Below, piece by piece: positions 50,473 to 62,234 of a stretch of DNA of 64,000 bases (position 1 is its first letter; each line of letters starts with the position of its first letter). This stretch comes from Trema orientale (taxonomy: Eukaryota > Streptophyta > Magnoliopsida > Rosales > Cannabaceae): assembly GCA_002914845.1 (NCBI GenBank), contig JXTC01000127.1, positions 255,390 to 319,389 of the forward strand. The letters run 5' to 3'. The position numbers and the translations under genes are program-made. The notes under the pieces are model-generated. The model saw nothing but the letters and a program-made list of their open reading frames with translations. It did no database searches and was not told where the DNA came from.

Positions 50473-52096
50473 TTAAATACTTTTTGACTTTATTAGGAAT
50501 TCTATGTTGGCATCACTCTCTTCAGGTTCATTGATCTTTGCTTTTCCTTGTTCTGCTGGTTCAATTTCTTCTACAGCAGTGCATGTCATGACTTGCCCTT
50601 TCTCATCATATTTTGGGAATAGATTAGTATCAGCCTCGCCTTTCTCATCATGTTTTGGGAATGGATTAGTATCAGCCTCTTGAGTCTTCACAATTTCCCC
50701 TTTGTTAACTTTGGAATGATAAACTCTCCTGACAATATAACAATCGGCTATTGAGTATATCACTTTCTTATGATACAGACTATTTTGGGTTCCTCTTTTC
50801 TTCTTGTATTGGAGGTTTGTCCATCGGAAAATCCCCCAATGCTCCATCTTCAAGCCAAGCATTTACTAAAGCTTTTATCTTTTTTTTTTCAAGGGGTATT
50901 TCTGGTGGTACTTGTGAATTCTTTCTAGCTTTTTCAACTACAGATACTTCTCTCTTCCTTTTATTAGGAAAAGGCTTACTCCAAGTACTACTGGTTGATG
51001 TAGAACTATTCTTTGCTTTGTGCTTTCTCTCAACTTTTGCCATCGTAATTTCAGTATCCTTAGCTCTTTCCATTAACTCAACAAAATTAATGATCACATG
51101 GTTCATGATATGAAGCCTACATTCAGGATCCATCTTCTTGATACACATGTCTATCATCTGTTGTTCAGTAACTGAGTCTCTACAATCCAATACTTTCTCC
51201 TTGAACCTGTTGACAAAGGCTACCAAAGATTCTCTCTCTTTCTGAAATTCCGCAGATAGATCTGCAAATGTGCATTTTGATTCTGCTACAAAGAACTTAG
51301 TGCAGAAGGTTGACATTAAATCTTGCCAACTTTTAATGCTGTTGGCAGAGAGATCAACAATCTAGTCATATGCTCTTCTAGTGAGGGATTTAGAAAATTC
51401 TCTCATTCTGAATTCTTTATCACTAGCATAAGCTCTAAGGTCATCAATAAAACCAACTACGTGCTTTTTAGCATTTCTTGTCCTGCCATCAAAAGTCCTA
51501 AACCTAGGATTAACATAATCCTTGGGGTATGGCTTTGACAAAATATGAGATGGATATGGCGGTTGGAAATCAATCTTTTTTATATTTTTGTCTGTCGAGC
51601 CAGTTCTCATCATCTCTAAAATTTCATCTTTAGTAAAATACTCACGGCTCGTGCCTGGAGTAGTCACAATTATGACATTCGAGGGGGCAGGCAGTGCAGC
51701 AAGAGCAGCTGGTGCAGCATGAGCAGCTGGAGGTGCTGCCACTACATCTGGGGTTCCAGTTTGGATCACCCTGTGGCCTGCTTCATTGTGAATAGATGGA
51801 GTAGCTTGAGAACTGGAGCTACCATTCCCAGTGTGCACTGCCTCCCTACTTTTCAAAGCTATCACATCTTGTTGCAAAGATCTTAACATAGCTAATACTT
51901 GGCTCATTTGATCACTCTGCTGATCAGATGTTATAGGAGTCGTAGGTGGTAAAAGTGGTGGTGGAAAACAAGGAGGTGGAAGTAGATTTGGAGGATTCAC
52001 CATTCTTCTCTCTTGAATAAAGAAAAGAAGATTGACACTAGGAAAAGAAACTGAGGTTCTTGAAATACCTATATGATGACAATAATAATAATGCAA
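50473..52096 (-). pseudogene. Tat gag (broken)
   Basis: The N-terminal part has Pro-rich and Ala-rich stretches and KKIDFQPPYPSHILSKPYPK. A TAG at 51364-51362 replaces a likely Trp codon (after RAYD), and the same frame continues through DLSANSIKSWQDLMSTFCTK and KFFVAESKCTFADL to 50780. About a 1-nt change near 50780 then shifts the frame to the C-terminal SLYHKKV...IADCYIVRR region. The element's gag is therefore not translatable as one protein. Confidence 0.88.
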
Positions 52097-52140
52097 ACAG
52101 AACTTTATGAAAACTGAAAAGAATTAATCTTCTTTGGCCA

Positions 52141-52158
52141 TCCCCAGCGGAGTCATCC
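52141..52158 (-). other. Primer-binding site region of the Tat element
   Basis: Minus strand GGATGACTCCGCTGGGGA, 9-10 nt after the 5' LTR. It resembles the TGGCGACTCC(A/G)CTGGGGA site usual in Tat elements (tRNA-Arg, from memory), with changes at the start. Confidence 0.6.
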
Positions 52159-52167
52159 TTTTATGTA

Positions 52168-53595
52168 TGTTTGTGGTAAATTTTGATTTCTGAAAATATG
52201 TAATTACTTGTTTGTTACTCAAAACTTAAGATAACATGATATAGCATAATTGAGCATAAAACTATAGGATATATGATTTAGATAGATTTTTAGAACAACT
52301 AAATAAATAATTTAATAATCAAAAGAGTTAACAGACTTGAAAATTAGATATAGTAGCAAACAAAGAGTAAAAATAATACTTTTAGAAATATTCAAAAGAA
52401 AACCTCCACGAACATAGTAAATAGGGCCTTTGGATGGCTCAATCTTCACAAAGCCCTTCAAATGTAATGAAAGTTCGAAAATCGGATGCTCTTGAATGGA
52501 TGGTTATTTCAAAAGTAAAAATGTTGCTCTTAATCAGTAGTGACCAGAAACTTGATCAACTATTGAGATAAGCCTGATTGGATATATTAGGCATGAAGCT
52601 TTAGTAACTGTACTAAAGATGTGTGCCTTAGTATAATATGATCAGCTGTTTGTTTAAAAAACATGTAATATGTATATGTATATATATATACACAAATAGA
52701 ATGAAAAGAGGAAAAGAAGAGAGAACTTAGCCTAAGGACACTTAGCCTGAGGGGTAGATTGAACTTGTAGCCATTGCATGCATGAAAATAAGCTGACCAT
52801 ATGATGCAACATGAAAAGGCAATACTTGATGCTGGCTGGTGTAATATTAAAATGACGATGTGAGTCTGCTGTTATGAAATTAGGCACCAGAACTAGTATA
52901 TGAGATGTTCATGAAATGTATTTTGGCTATCGAATGAGGGATTTTTGAGTGTATAAGTGACTATCAATTTCTGGGGAATATCAGCACTAGAAAATCGCTA
53001 ACTAGAGAGAAGAATATGTAGATTTAAAACAGAAGATAGGCTGAAAGGATAGGTTCACGTCCTCCCTACAGAGGGAATTTTAGTCCCTTTCATAGCATTA
53101 AAGAGCAATCATTGCAGCAGGGAGACAGGGGAATATTCTGCAATGATTAGAGTGAGACAGCCTTGCTAAATGGCAAGCTGTTTCTGTTTAGTTTATTAAA
53201 AACCAAGTACTGCAGCCGGCATTTCAAAAAACTAGCTACAAAATCCTACCTCCATTTGCTAAAAAATCCCTTGAACTTTGTACATTCTCTTGGGATTTAC
53301 TCAGGCATTGATACCTAAACGGTTTCATCCTAAAACCGTGTCCCAAAACAATGAAACTAGCTAGTTTTACTCTAGCTTAGTCTATACGAAACAATAACTC
53401 AAGAACTCTCTCAGTTTTGCATATAAGACCTCACTTTCACACCCTTAGAAAATATCCCTATAATAGGATAATGGTACCTCAAGTCTGAAGAAATAAAAGC
53501 TCCTAAAACATCATTATACAGCCATATCCATTTACCTTAGCATCTAACAAAACCAATCCTTATTTCAATATGAATTAGGACTTTACCCAGGAACA
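52168..53595 (-). repeat. Tat element 5' LTR
   Basis: 1428 bp, TGTTTGTGG at the left and GGAACA at the right on the + strand, parallel to 41838-43221. Confidence 0.92.
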
Positions 53596-53600
53596 CAACC

Positions 53601-55004
53601 TTAAAACTATTGATGGTCCTTCCATTTCCTTTCATTTTTTAGATATTAAACCAATAAGTTTTTCCTCAGAGGAAGAATTCCGAAACCACCTAGCATCCTA
53701 TACCGAATTAGCATAAATGCGTCCCAGTACCCTTTCGACCAAAACACAAAAAGAAGATATCAAAATCCAAATCAAATCCCTAAAACCCCTTTTGATTAAG
53801 TCCGAAGACCGGATCATTAACCAAGCTCATCTACACACATTTATAAAAATAAATAAATAAAAGTTACAAAAAAAAATAAGTAGTAGAAACAATTAAACCA
53901 ACTGCGGAGAGAGAGAGAGAGAGAGGTGTAATGAAAACAACGAAAAGCAACCTGGTTGAGAGGGAGAGAGACGGTTAGATTTGAATCTCCAAATTCATCA
54001 GAATCAGAGAGGAATAATGAGCAAAAGAAAATAGAACAACATTTTTCATTTTACCTTTTTCTGTTTCAGGGGAAAATGAAACCATTATTTATTTATCACA
54101 TAACAGTTTAGTTAGTCACGACACAACCTCTAGATTCACAATGCTTGGCGAAATGGTGAGAAAGGCAGGTTCCCCTAGCACATAAATGGTTCTCACATTA
54201 ACAGACTTCGGCAAGCTATAGAAGTTATAACTATAATATATCGCCAAATAAATGTCGTTGACCATTTGCTGACATAGAGGACTTATATCTTTGCATTCAA
54301 TACTTATATTATACCTACTTTCTTTTAATACTTAATCTAAAAATTATACCTTATGTTATACATAACAAGAAAGAAATTTCCTAAATGCGTCCAATGAAAG
54401 AAAAAGGAAAAAAAAAAGGGAAAAGAAAAAACTTCATATTGATTCAACAACAGAACAACTAATGCAACAATAATAGTGTTGTAACAATAACTAATGCAAC
54501 AATAACAGTGTTAAAACAACAACAATAACTAATTCAACAATAAATACGTTTTTTTTTTTGCCAAGAAGACTACAAAAACCTGTCTTCATGTCTGGTATAC
54601 ATGTCATTTATTAGCTAGACATATGACATGTCTTTTATTTTTTTTATTTTTTATTTTATTTTCCTATTTCGAAGGGAATATGGCATGACTAATAGAACTG
54701 AACTTACTATTGTGTTCTTTTTTGTTTTGACTTTTTTAATATTTTTTTTAAATTTCCAGCTATTATTATTATTATTATTATTATTAACCCAAATGGTTTT
54801 TCCTATTAAAAAATTCTAATTGCTTAAGGAGAATTATAAGAAGTGAAAAAATTTACCAAATGTGACTTGCAAACTGATATGGATTTTGCAGTAATTTGAC
54901 CCATTCCAGAATTATCGGCAGCAGGGCTGATCGGATCGCTGCATTTTAGACCAACTAACAATATCTTTGCAACATAGTAATGAAAAAAATCAATAATAAA
55001 ACAT
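53601..55004. other. Unassigned region with gene-like scraps
   Basis: No complete gene. A (GA)n tract at 53907-53925 and CT-rich minus-strand sequence suggest a promoter or 5' UTR. An 82-bp minus-strand stretch (54938-54857) lies between an AG acceptor and a GTAAAT donor and is open in two frames, one giving SALLPIILEWVKLLQNPY. An ATT/TTA microsatellite is at about 54762-54785. Confidence 0.4.
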
Positions 55005-55019
55005 CGTTAGACCAAGTAT

Positions 55020-55308
55020 TTGTTAATATACACTCTTTAAAAATAAATAAAGACCATATGGAATACGCAAAGCTGTGACATTCAAATATCTGTGATAGCA
55101 GAGCATCTTCGAAACTAGAAAGACATAAGATGATAAGTTAACACAAGAAAAGATAAGCAAATGCACAACATAACAAACAATGAAATGGGAATATTTTTCA
55201 ATCGAACTTGGTAGTATACTGAAGATTAGCAAAAGCATATCTAACCTAACGAGAAAAATATGTTGTTCCCTTGTGTTTTAACCTGCTTAATTCTTCCTTT
55301 ACTGCAAG
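55020..55308 (+). repeat. Direct repeat, left copy (about 290 bp)
   Basis: Matches 62235-62531 with scattered differences (shared GATAAGCAAATGCACAACAT and ACTTGGTAGTATACTGAAGA). It brackets the paired Athila halves. The outer edge carries CGTTAGACCAAGTAT (55005-55019), whose exact reverse complement precedes the right copy. Confidence 0.88.
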
Positions 55309-55329
55309 CATTTTCATAGAGTTATCTGG

Positions 55330-56737
55330 TGTGTTTTTAGTCTTAGAATGGTTGTTTTTCTAAAAATAAAGTATCTAGTCTAGGTATCTTTGCTTACTTT
55401 ATTTTAGCTTTTTTTATTTTTAGTGTTTAAGGTCTAACTTAGTTAATATCTATTTTATTTCTCTAATTTTCTAGTAAAATTGCTGAATTCTGGGTGTGAA
55501 CTCTGCAGAATTTTTAGTGACAGCCCTTTAGGAGAAAAGCTGAATTTGAGTCGAAAGTTGAAATCAGTTTTGCTGCAACAACGCCGGAGCATAACTGAGT
55601 TGCCAGATTCTCTCTACCTCGCATCTTTTGCGCACAGCTAGCGATAACAGCTGATATTAAATGCCAGCTAAGGGGAGATGATGCTAAAGTGGTCCTCATT
55701 CCCTTATTTGGTTGACACGTGTGCCAGAGTACCTCACCTACTCTAATATAAAAGGAAAAGGAAGTACTGTAAGAAAGAGAATGGCGGCTCAGCTGATAGA
55801 AAAATGGAAAAAGTAAGAGAAAAGAGGAGAGAGAGAATAGTACAAAGAAGGACAGGACGAAGGAGGAAAGAATACTAGCAAAGAAGAGCTCACATATTCA
55901 TCATCTAGTTAGAGTTTTTCCTACTTTTTCTTTTATTCTTCTTTGCGTTAATTTCTTCTTCATTTTCTTATACTTTTCTGTAATCAATAGGTTATTGTGA
56001 TTTGCTGATTTTTGAATCCCAGAACATGAGCTAATTTTTCCTTTGCTGGGATTATGATGAATCTAAGGTTGTAATGACTGCTTGAATGTTGTTTGATGTT
56101 TATGGAAATTTTCATTTGTTCACTCAAGTGAGCTTAATTATTAATTCTAGTTATTATTTGGCCACCAATATCTAGGATAAATAAATTAGGATTAATTCTG
56201 AAAAAGGTTAATCTTAGTTAAATCTAGTTTGAATGATTTTCAGTAGATGTTTGAAATCGTAACGGTATAGGAATATATTGTTACCGTGCATAACCCATAA
56301 AACTGATGCTATAAATGGTGTTTTGAAAACTGGTTCGACATAGCAATATGTTAAATCTAGTTTGAAAAACTTTAAACATAATAAATTCGTAAGACCTTTA
56401 TATGCATATTGAATTTTCAGTTAACATGAGTAATTTTGCCATAGCATTGCTACAGCATTTATAGCTAAAATTATAACCGAGGAGGATTTATTATACTAGC
56501 TTAATCCCACCACTGATTTACAATCAATTGATTAGATCGTGTTATTTTTTGCTTAGTATTTACGATTTTGTCTGCACCCGTTAGTTTTTACTATTTTATT
56601 GCAAATTTTTATTGCTCATTTCTTAAACTAAGTTGCTTGACATTTAGCATTTACAATCAACTTGGTAATCAATCCATGTGGAGACGATACTCTACTCACT
56701 ATTATATTACTTATTCGGCACGTACACTTGCGTAGCA
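55330..56737 (+). repeat. Athila-type 5' LTR
   Basis: Starts near TGTGTTTTTAG and ends near CGTAGCA, 21 bp before the primer site. TATA-like CTAATATAAAAGG at about 55742 lies in mid-LTR. No partner LTR is present in the window, so the edges are inferred from TG...CA and the primer site. Confidence 0.65.
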
Positions 56738-56758
56738 ACTAAATCTATAATAAGTTTT

Positions 56759-56776
56759 TGGCGCCGTTGCCGGGGG
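56759..56776 (+). other. Athila primer-binding site (tRNA-Asp type)
   Basis: TGGCGCCGTTGCCGGGGG, the standard Athila-lineage primer site, complementary to the 3' end of tRNA-Asp apart from the last base. Confidence 0.9.
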
Positions 56777-56866
56777 TTGAAATCACTAAAGTACTTGTAG
56801 AAGCTATTTTGTTTTTCTTGCCTTTGCTTTTTCTTTATTTGTTTGATAGGAACTTACACTCTTTAT

Positions 56867-58310
56867 ATGAATATTCAACGAGACCAAGAGTTGGTGCGCT
56901 TAGATCCCAAGATTGAAAGAACATTCCAAGCAAGGAGAAGTGAGCAACAACAAGGTTTAGCTGGTGTAGAGAGAATGGCTGAAGAAACAATGGCAGATGA
57001 TAAGGATAGAGCAATCAGAGAGTATGTTATCCCTGTACTCAATGGGCTGAATCCTAGCATTGTTAGGCCTGAAATTTAAGCACCTCGCTTTGAATTGAAG
57101 CCGATGATGTTTCAAATGCTCTAAACTATGGGGCAATTCAGTGGGCTACCAATGGAAAATCTCCATCTCCACCTTTGGTTATTCATAGAATATTATGATT
57201 CATTCAAGTTGCAAGGAGTCACGGACGATGCTCTAAGGCTGAAATTATTTCTATACTCTTTAAGATATAGAGCAAGAGCATGGTTGAACTCAATGCCTCC
57301 AGATTCAATGGCCACATGGAATAACTTGACAGAGAAATTTTGATGAAGTATTTCCCACCAACGAAAAATGCTAAACTTCGAAATAATATTATTTCTTTTC
57401 AGCAATTAGATAGGGAATCCTTATATAAAGCATGAGAGCGCTTTAAAGAGTTGCTAAGAAAGTGCCCACACCACGGAATCCCTCATTGGATCCAAATAGA
57501 GACATCTTAAAATGGCCTCAACGCGCATACTCGAACAATGGTGGATGCTTCGACCAATGGTGCTCTTCTTGCAAAGTCCTACAATGATGCATATGAGATT
57601 TTGGAGCGGATGCCCAACAACAATTATCAATGGCCGATTGAAAGAGTTGCTACAAGAAGGCACGTGGCTAGAATCCATGATGTAGATGCAGTCCCGACCT
57701 TGACAGCTCAAGTTTCATCGCTCTCCAACATTCTACAATCTATGAATATGGCTGCTGGAGCAAATGAAGGGCAATCTGTTGGAGTTTCTTGCGTTTACCG
57801 CGGTGAGGGACATTCATTTGATATCTGTCCATCTAACCCCGCTTCAATGTGCTATGTGGGAAACTACAACAAGGACGACAATCCATTTTTGAATACTTAC
57901 AACTAGGGACGGAGGCAGCGCCCTAATTTCTCATGGAGCAATTAATGAGCTCTAGTTCATATACAACTCCAAATAGACCAACCCAACCACCTGGTTTTCA
58001 ACAGCATCAACCGCAGCAATAACAATTTCAAAAACAGCAACCTCTAGAGCAATCTAGCTCTATTGAAGTCCTATTGCAGGAGTATATGGCAAAAAATGAT
58101 ACTATAATTCAGAATCAGTCAACAATGATCCAAAGCCAAGCAGCTTCACTCAGAAACTTGGAGAATCAAATGGGGCGGTTAGCTAATGCCTTGAACAGCA
58201 GACCCCAAGGTTCTTTGCCAAGTGATACAGAAAATCTGAGGCGTGACGGTAAAAAATATTGCAAATCACATAAAGGCCAGAAGTAAAGTGGAAAAGAGCT
58301 GGAAAGGCCT
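56867..58310 (+). pseudogene. Athila gag (broken)
   Basis: From ATG at 56867 (MNIQRDQELVRLDPKIER). Then PRFELKPMMFQML and LKLFLYSLRYRARAWLNSMP, with stops at 57077 and after 57343 and a frameshift. The C-terminal part (57538-57906) has CVYRGEGHSFDIC where a CCHC zinc knuckle is expected; the second Cys has become Arg. A coiled-coil-like end follows (58074-58286, SQAASLRNLENQMGRLANAL). Confidence 0.88.
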
Positions 58311-58399
58311 CATGTAAAGCCTAAACAACAAAGAGAGCCCTCTTCAATCCAAGGAGAAGAGGAGAAAGAAGATAGAGTAGAAAATGTAACTTTTCAGTG

Positions 58400-59225
58400 A
58401 TGCATGATGTCTATTTTCACGGAAAAATGTGAAGTTTTTATGAATGATTTTTCAATATTTGGGGAGTCTTATGAAGACTGCTTGCTGAACTTAAAAAAAG
58501 CTTTGGAGCATTATGAAGAAACTAACTTGGTCTTAAATTAGGAAAAATGTCATTTTATGGTGCAAGAGGGCATTGTTTTGGGTCAGAGTTTCCAAACACA
58601 GCATTGAAGTTGACAAGGCAAAAATTAAGGTTATTAAGAAGCTACCACCACCGACATTAGTCAAGGGAATCAGAAGTTTTTTCTAACATGCAGGCTTTTA
58701 CAGGAGATTCATAAAAGATTTTTCAAAAATTTCCAAACTACTGTGTACATTGCTGGAGCAAAATAGATCCTTTGAGTTCAATGAGGAGTGTATGCAGGTA
58801 TTTTTGGAGCTGAAGAAACGGCTTGTTTCTGCCCCAATTATAGCAGCTCCGGACTGGTCTTTAGAATTTGAGTTGATGTTGATGTGTGATGCGAGTGATC
58901 ATGCAGTTGAGACTACATTGGGACAAAGAAAGGGAAAATATTTCATTCCATTTATTACAGCAGCAGTACTTTGTCTGATAACTGAACTACACCACTACTG
59001 AGAAGGAGCTCCTAGTTGTTGTTTTCACTTTCGACAAATTCAGAGCTTATCTTGTGGGAACAGAGGTCACTATTTACACTAATCATTCAGGAAACAATCT
59101 CATTGCAAAGACGGATGCCAAACCGAAGTTGATCAAATGGATACTGATGTTGCAAGAGTTTGATTTAGAGATAAGAGATAGGAAGGGCTCCGAAAATCAA
59201 GTGGCTGATCATCTGTCAAGATTCC
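58400..59225 (+). pseudogene. Athila RT/RNase H fragment joined to gag
   Basis: Starts abruptly at CMMSIFTEKCEVFMNDFSIF, so protease and the first half of RT are missing. The join coincides with AACTTTTCAG, a sequence also present at this RT position in the minus-strand copy (about 60930). The active site reads FMND rather than FMDD. RNase H continues to IRDRKGSENQVADHLSRF, then switches to non-pol sequence resembling the 3' region of such elements (VCVIVGTLLVL). Confidence 0.88.
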
Positions 59226-59331
59226 AATGGGGCTACCGCCTAGCTGTAACAGGGAGTTCTCACCCCTTTTGTCTTTTTTTATTTCTCTGTTTTTCAGTTT
59301 GTGTCATAGTGGGGACACTGCTTGTTTTAAG

Positions 59332-62144
59332 ACTGCCTCACCCCGTATTTTGCTAAGAGATTTTCAAACTGCTTGTTGCCAAAGTGTGCTTCTTCATCAT
59401 TTATGATGGCTCTCGGAGTGCCATAGCATGTGAAAATATTTTTGTGCAAGAACTTTACCACCACCTTAGAATCATTTGTGGTGGAACGCCGAAGCTTCCA
59501 CCCATTTAGACACATAGTCCACAGCTGCCAAGATATAAAGATTCCCAAAAGACGGAAGAAATGGTCCCATGAAATCTATGCCCCACACATCAAATAACTT
59601 AACTTCCAAAATATTGTTTAAGGGCATTTCATGTCTTTGTGAGATATTTTCAACTCTTTGGCATCTATCACAAGTCTTGGCAAATTCATGAGCATCTTTG
59701 AAGATGGTTGGCCAATAATAGCTCGATCGCAAGACCTTGGCAGCCGTTCTAAAACCTCCAAAATATCCTCCATACGGAGATGAATGGCAGTGGTGTAAGA
59801 TACCATGAATTTCCTGGTTGGGGACGCACGTCCTCAAAATCAAATCTGAATATTACTTATATAGGAAAGGCTCATCCCAGCAATAAGTTTTCACAGCATG
59901 AAAGAACTTCTTCAGCTGCTGGTTATTTATATTCAGTAGGAGTAGTCCATTAACCAAATAATTAGCAAAGTTTGCATACCATGGAACAACCACCTGTTGC
60001 ACAATTAGAAGTTGTTCATCCGAGAATGTCTCTCGATTGGGCTCTTTAATATCTTTTTCACCCCCCACTTCCAATCTTGTCAAATGATCTGCAATTTGAT
60101 TTTTAGAGCCCTTCCTATCTCTTATCTCCAAATCAAACTCTTGCAACATCAGTATTCATCTGATCAACCTCGGTTTGGCATCCATATTTGCAATGAGATA
60201 CTCGATTGCTGAATGATCAGTGTAAACAGTGACCTCTGTTCCCATAAGATAAGCTCTGAATTTGTCGAAAGCGAAAACAGCAGCTAGAGCTCTTTCTCAG
60301 TAGTGGTATAGTTCAACTGGGCATCAGACAAGGTCCTGCTGCTATAGTAAATGGAATGAAATATCTTCCCTTTTTTTTGTCCCAATACAGCCCCAACTGC
60401 ATGATCACTTGCATAACACATCAACTCAAAGAGTAAAGACCAATCCCGAGCTACTATAATTGGTGTAGAAATAAGGCGTCTCTTCAGCTCCAAAAATGAC
60501 CGCATACACTCCTCATTGAACTCAAAGGATCTGTTTTGCTCCAGTAATGTACACAGTGGTTTGGAAATTTCTGAAAAATCTTTTCTGAATCTCCTATAAA
60601 GCCAGCATGTCCCAAAAAACTCCTTATTTTCTTGACTGATATCGGTGGTGGTAGCTTCTTAGTAACCTCAATTTTTTCCTTGTCCACTTCAATATCGTGT
60701 TTAGAAACTCTATGACCCAAAACAATGTCCTCTTGCACCATAAAATGGCATTTTTCCCAATTTAAGACGGAGTTACTTTCTTTACAGCACTCCAAAACTT
60801 TTTCTAAGTTCAGCAAGCAGTCTTCATAAGACCTCCCCAAATACTAAAAAATCATTGATAAAAACTTCAAGAGTCTTCTCTACCATATCCGTGAAAATAG
60901 AAATCATGCATCGCTGAAAAGTTGCTGAAGCATTGCAGAGTCCGAATGGCATTCCTGAAAGCAAATGTTCCATAGGGGCAGGTGAAGGTTGTCTTTTTCT
61001 GATCTTCTGGTACTGTGGCAATCTGGTTGTAGCCTGAGTATCCACCCAAGAAACAGTAATACCCCTTACCAACTAATCTATCGAGCATTTGGTCAATGAA
61101 CTGTAATGGGGAGTGGTCTTTTCTTGTGGCTTTGTTGAGCTTTCTTTAGTCCATACACACCCTCCAACCAGATACTGTTCTTATGGGTATTAACTCATTA
61201 TTATCATTAGCCACCACTGTAACACCTCCCTTTTTCGGCACACATTGAACTGGGCTGACCCAAGATCTGTCTGAAATAGAGTAGATTATCCCTGCATCTA
61301 GCCACTTGATCACCTCTTTCTTCACAATTTCCTTCATAGTTGGGTTTAGTCTTCGCTGTTGTTCCATAGGATTACTGTAGCAATCCTCCAGTAAAATCTT
61401 ATGCATGCAGATTGTAGGGTTGATTCCTTTGATATCTGCAATTGTCCACCCTATTGCCTTCTTGAACTTTCTAAGTGCTGCAAGTAATTGCTGCTCTTGC
61501 CCCAAACTCAAAGCCGAAGAAATAATCGTCGGTAACGTATTTGAGTCACCCAAATATGAATACTTCAAGTGAGAGGGCAATGGTTTCAACTCCAAAGCTG
61601 AGGGTTCTTCAATAGATAGTTTAGAAGGCTTGAAATTCCTCTCTAATAATTCAAGAGATTCAAATTATTTTCCCAGTCTAGCAAGTGACTGCTTTGTCTC
61701 CACCCGTGGGACATAGCCGTCTTCTACGATTTCTTCCTCAAAATCGGCCTTTGTGGACACCGAGAACAGCTTGTTGTCACAAGCTTTCTGAAATTCGTTA
61801 ATCACAAGCGAATCTAGGACATTAATGGCTGAACATTCTTCTATCTCATCTGGAAATTGCAAAGCTTTGAATACGTTGAAAGTGGCCTACTCATCATCAA
61901 CTCGCATCGTGAACTCTCCTTTTTGCACATCAGTCAACGTCCTTCCAATAGCGAGAAACGGCCTACCTAAGATTATAGGCACCTCCTTGTCAGCCTGATA
62001 GTCTAACATAATAAAATCCACATGGATTATGAACTTATCCATCCGAACTAAAATATCTTCTATTTTTCCTTTGGGATGAGCAAAAGATCTATCTGCAAGG
62101 ACTGCAAAAAATCTATCTTCTATTTTTATCCCCGGCAACGGCGC
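59332..62144 (-). mobile_element. Athila element, inverted half: primer site, protease, RT, RNase H, integrase
   Basis: Minus strand, in order: primer site (62144-62130); protease (62138-61887, VPIILGRPFLAIGRTL); linker (61862-61665); RT (61595-60540 in three frames, SPVQCVPKKGG, then MPFGLCNASATFQRCM, active site FIND); RNase H (60505-59853, IRDRKGSKNQIADHL); and integrase (59843-59335). In integrase the zinc finger HGILHHCH...CDRCQ and first Asp (WGIDFMGPF) are visible. It is cut just before the third catalytic residue, after KYGV. Gag is completely missing: the protease frame runs straight out of the primer site. Confidence 0.88.
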
Positions 62145-62234
62145 TGAAAGTTAAAATCACTAAAGCACTTGTAATTTCTAGTGGATTGAAATCACTAAAT
62201 CACAGAGTATAGTGGATTGATACTTGGTCTAACG

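Larger units (their letters stand above)
41838..53595 (-). mobile_element. Tat-lineage Ty3-gypsy retrotransposon, rearranged (11.8 kb)
   Basis: The whole unit is flanked by the same 5-bp duplication CAACC (41833-41837 and 53596-53600) and bounded by two LTRs in the same orientation. Reading leftward: 5' LTR, primer site, gag, protease, RT and the start of RNase H. Then an inverted LTR fragment, about 3.4 kb without recognisable pol, an antisense ORF, a polypurine tract and the 3' LTR. Most of RNase H and all of integrase are absent. Stops, a frameshift and a changed RT active site make it defective. By hand the first 250 bp of the two LTRs differ at about 16 positions, mostly transitions, so it is not a recent insertion. 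Confidence 0.92.

Noticed and set aside
53600..53715. About 40-codon + frame directly right of the Tat target duplication
   Set aside because: Protein-like in composition but without ATG, splice context or recognisable family; could be chance.
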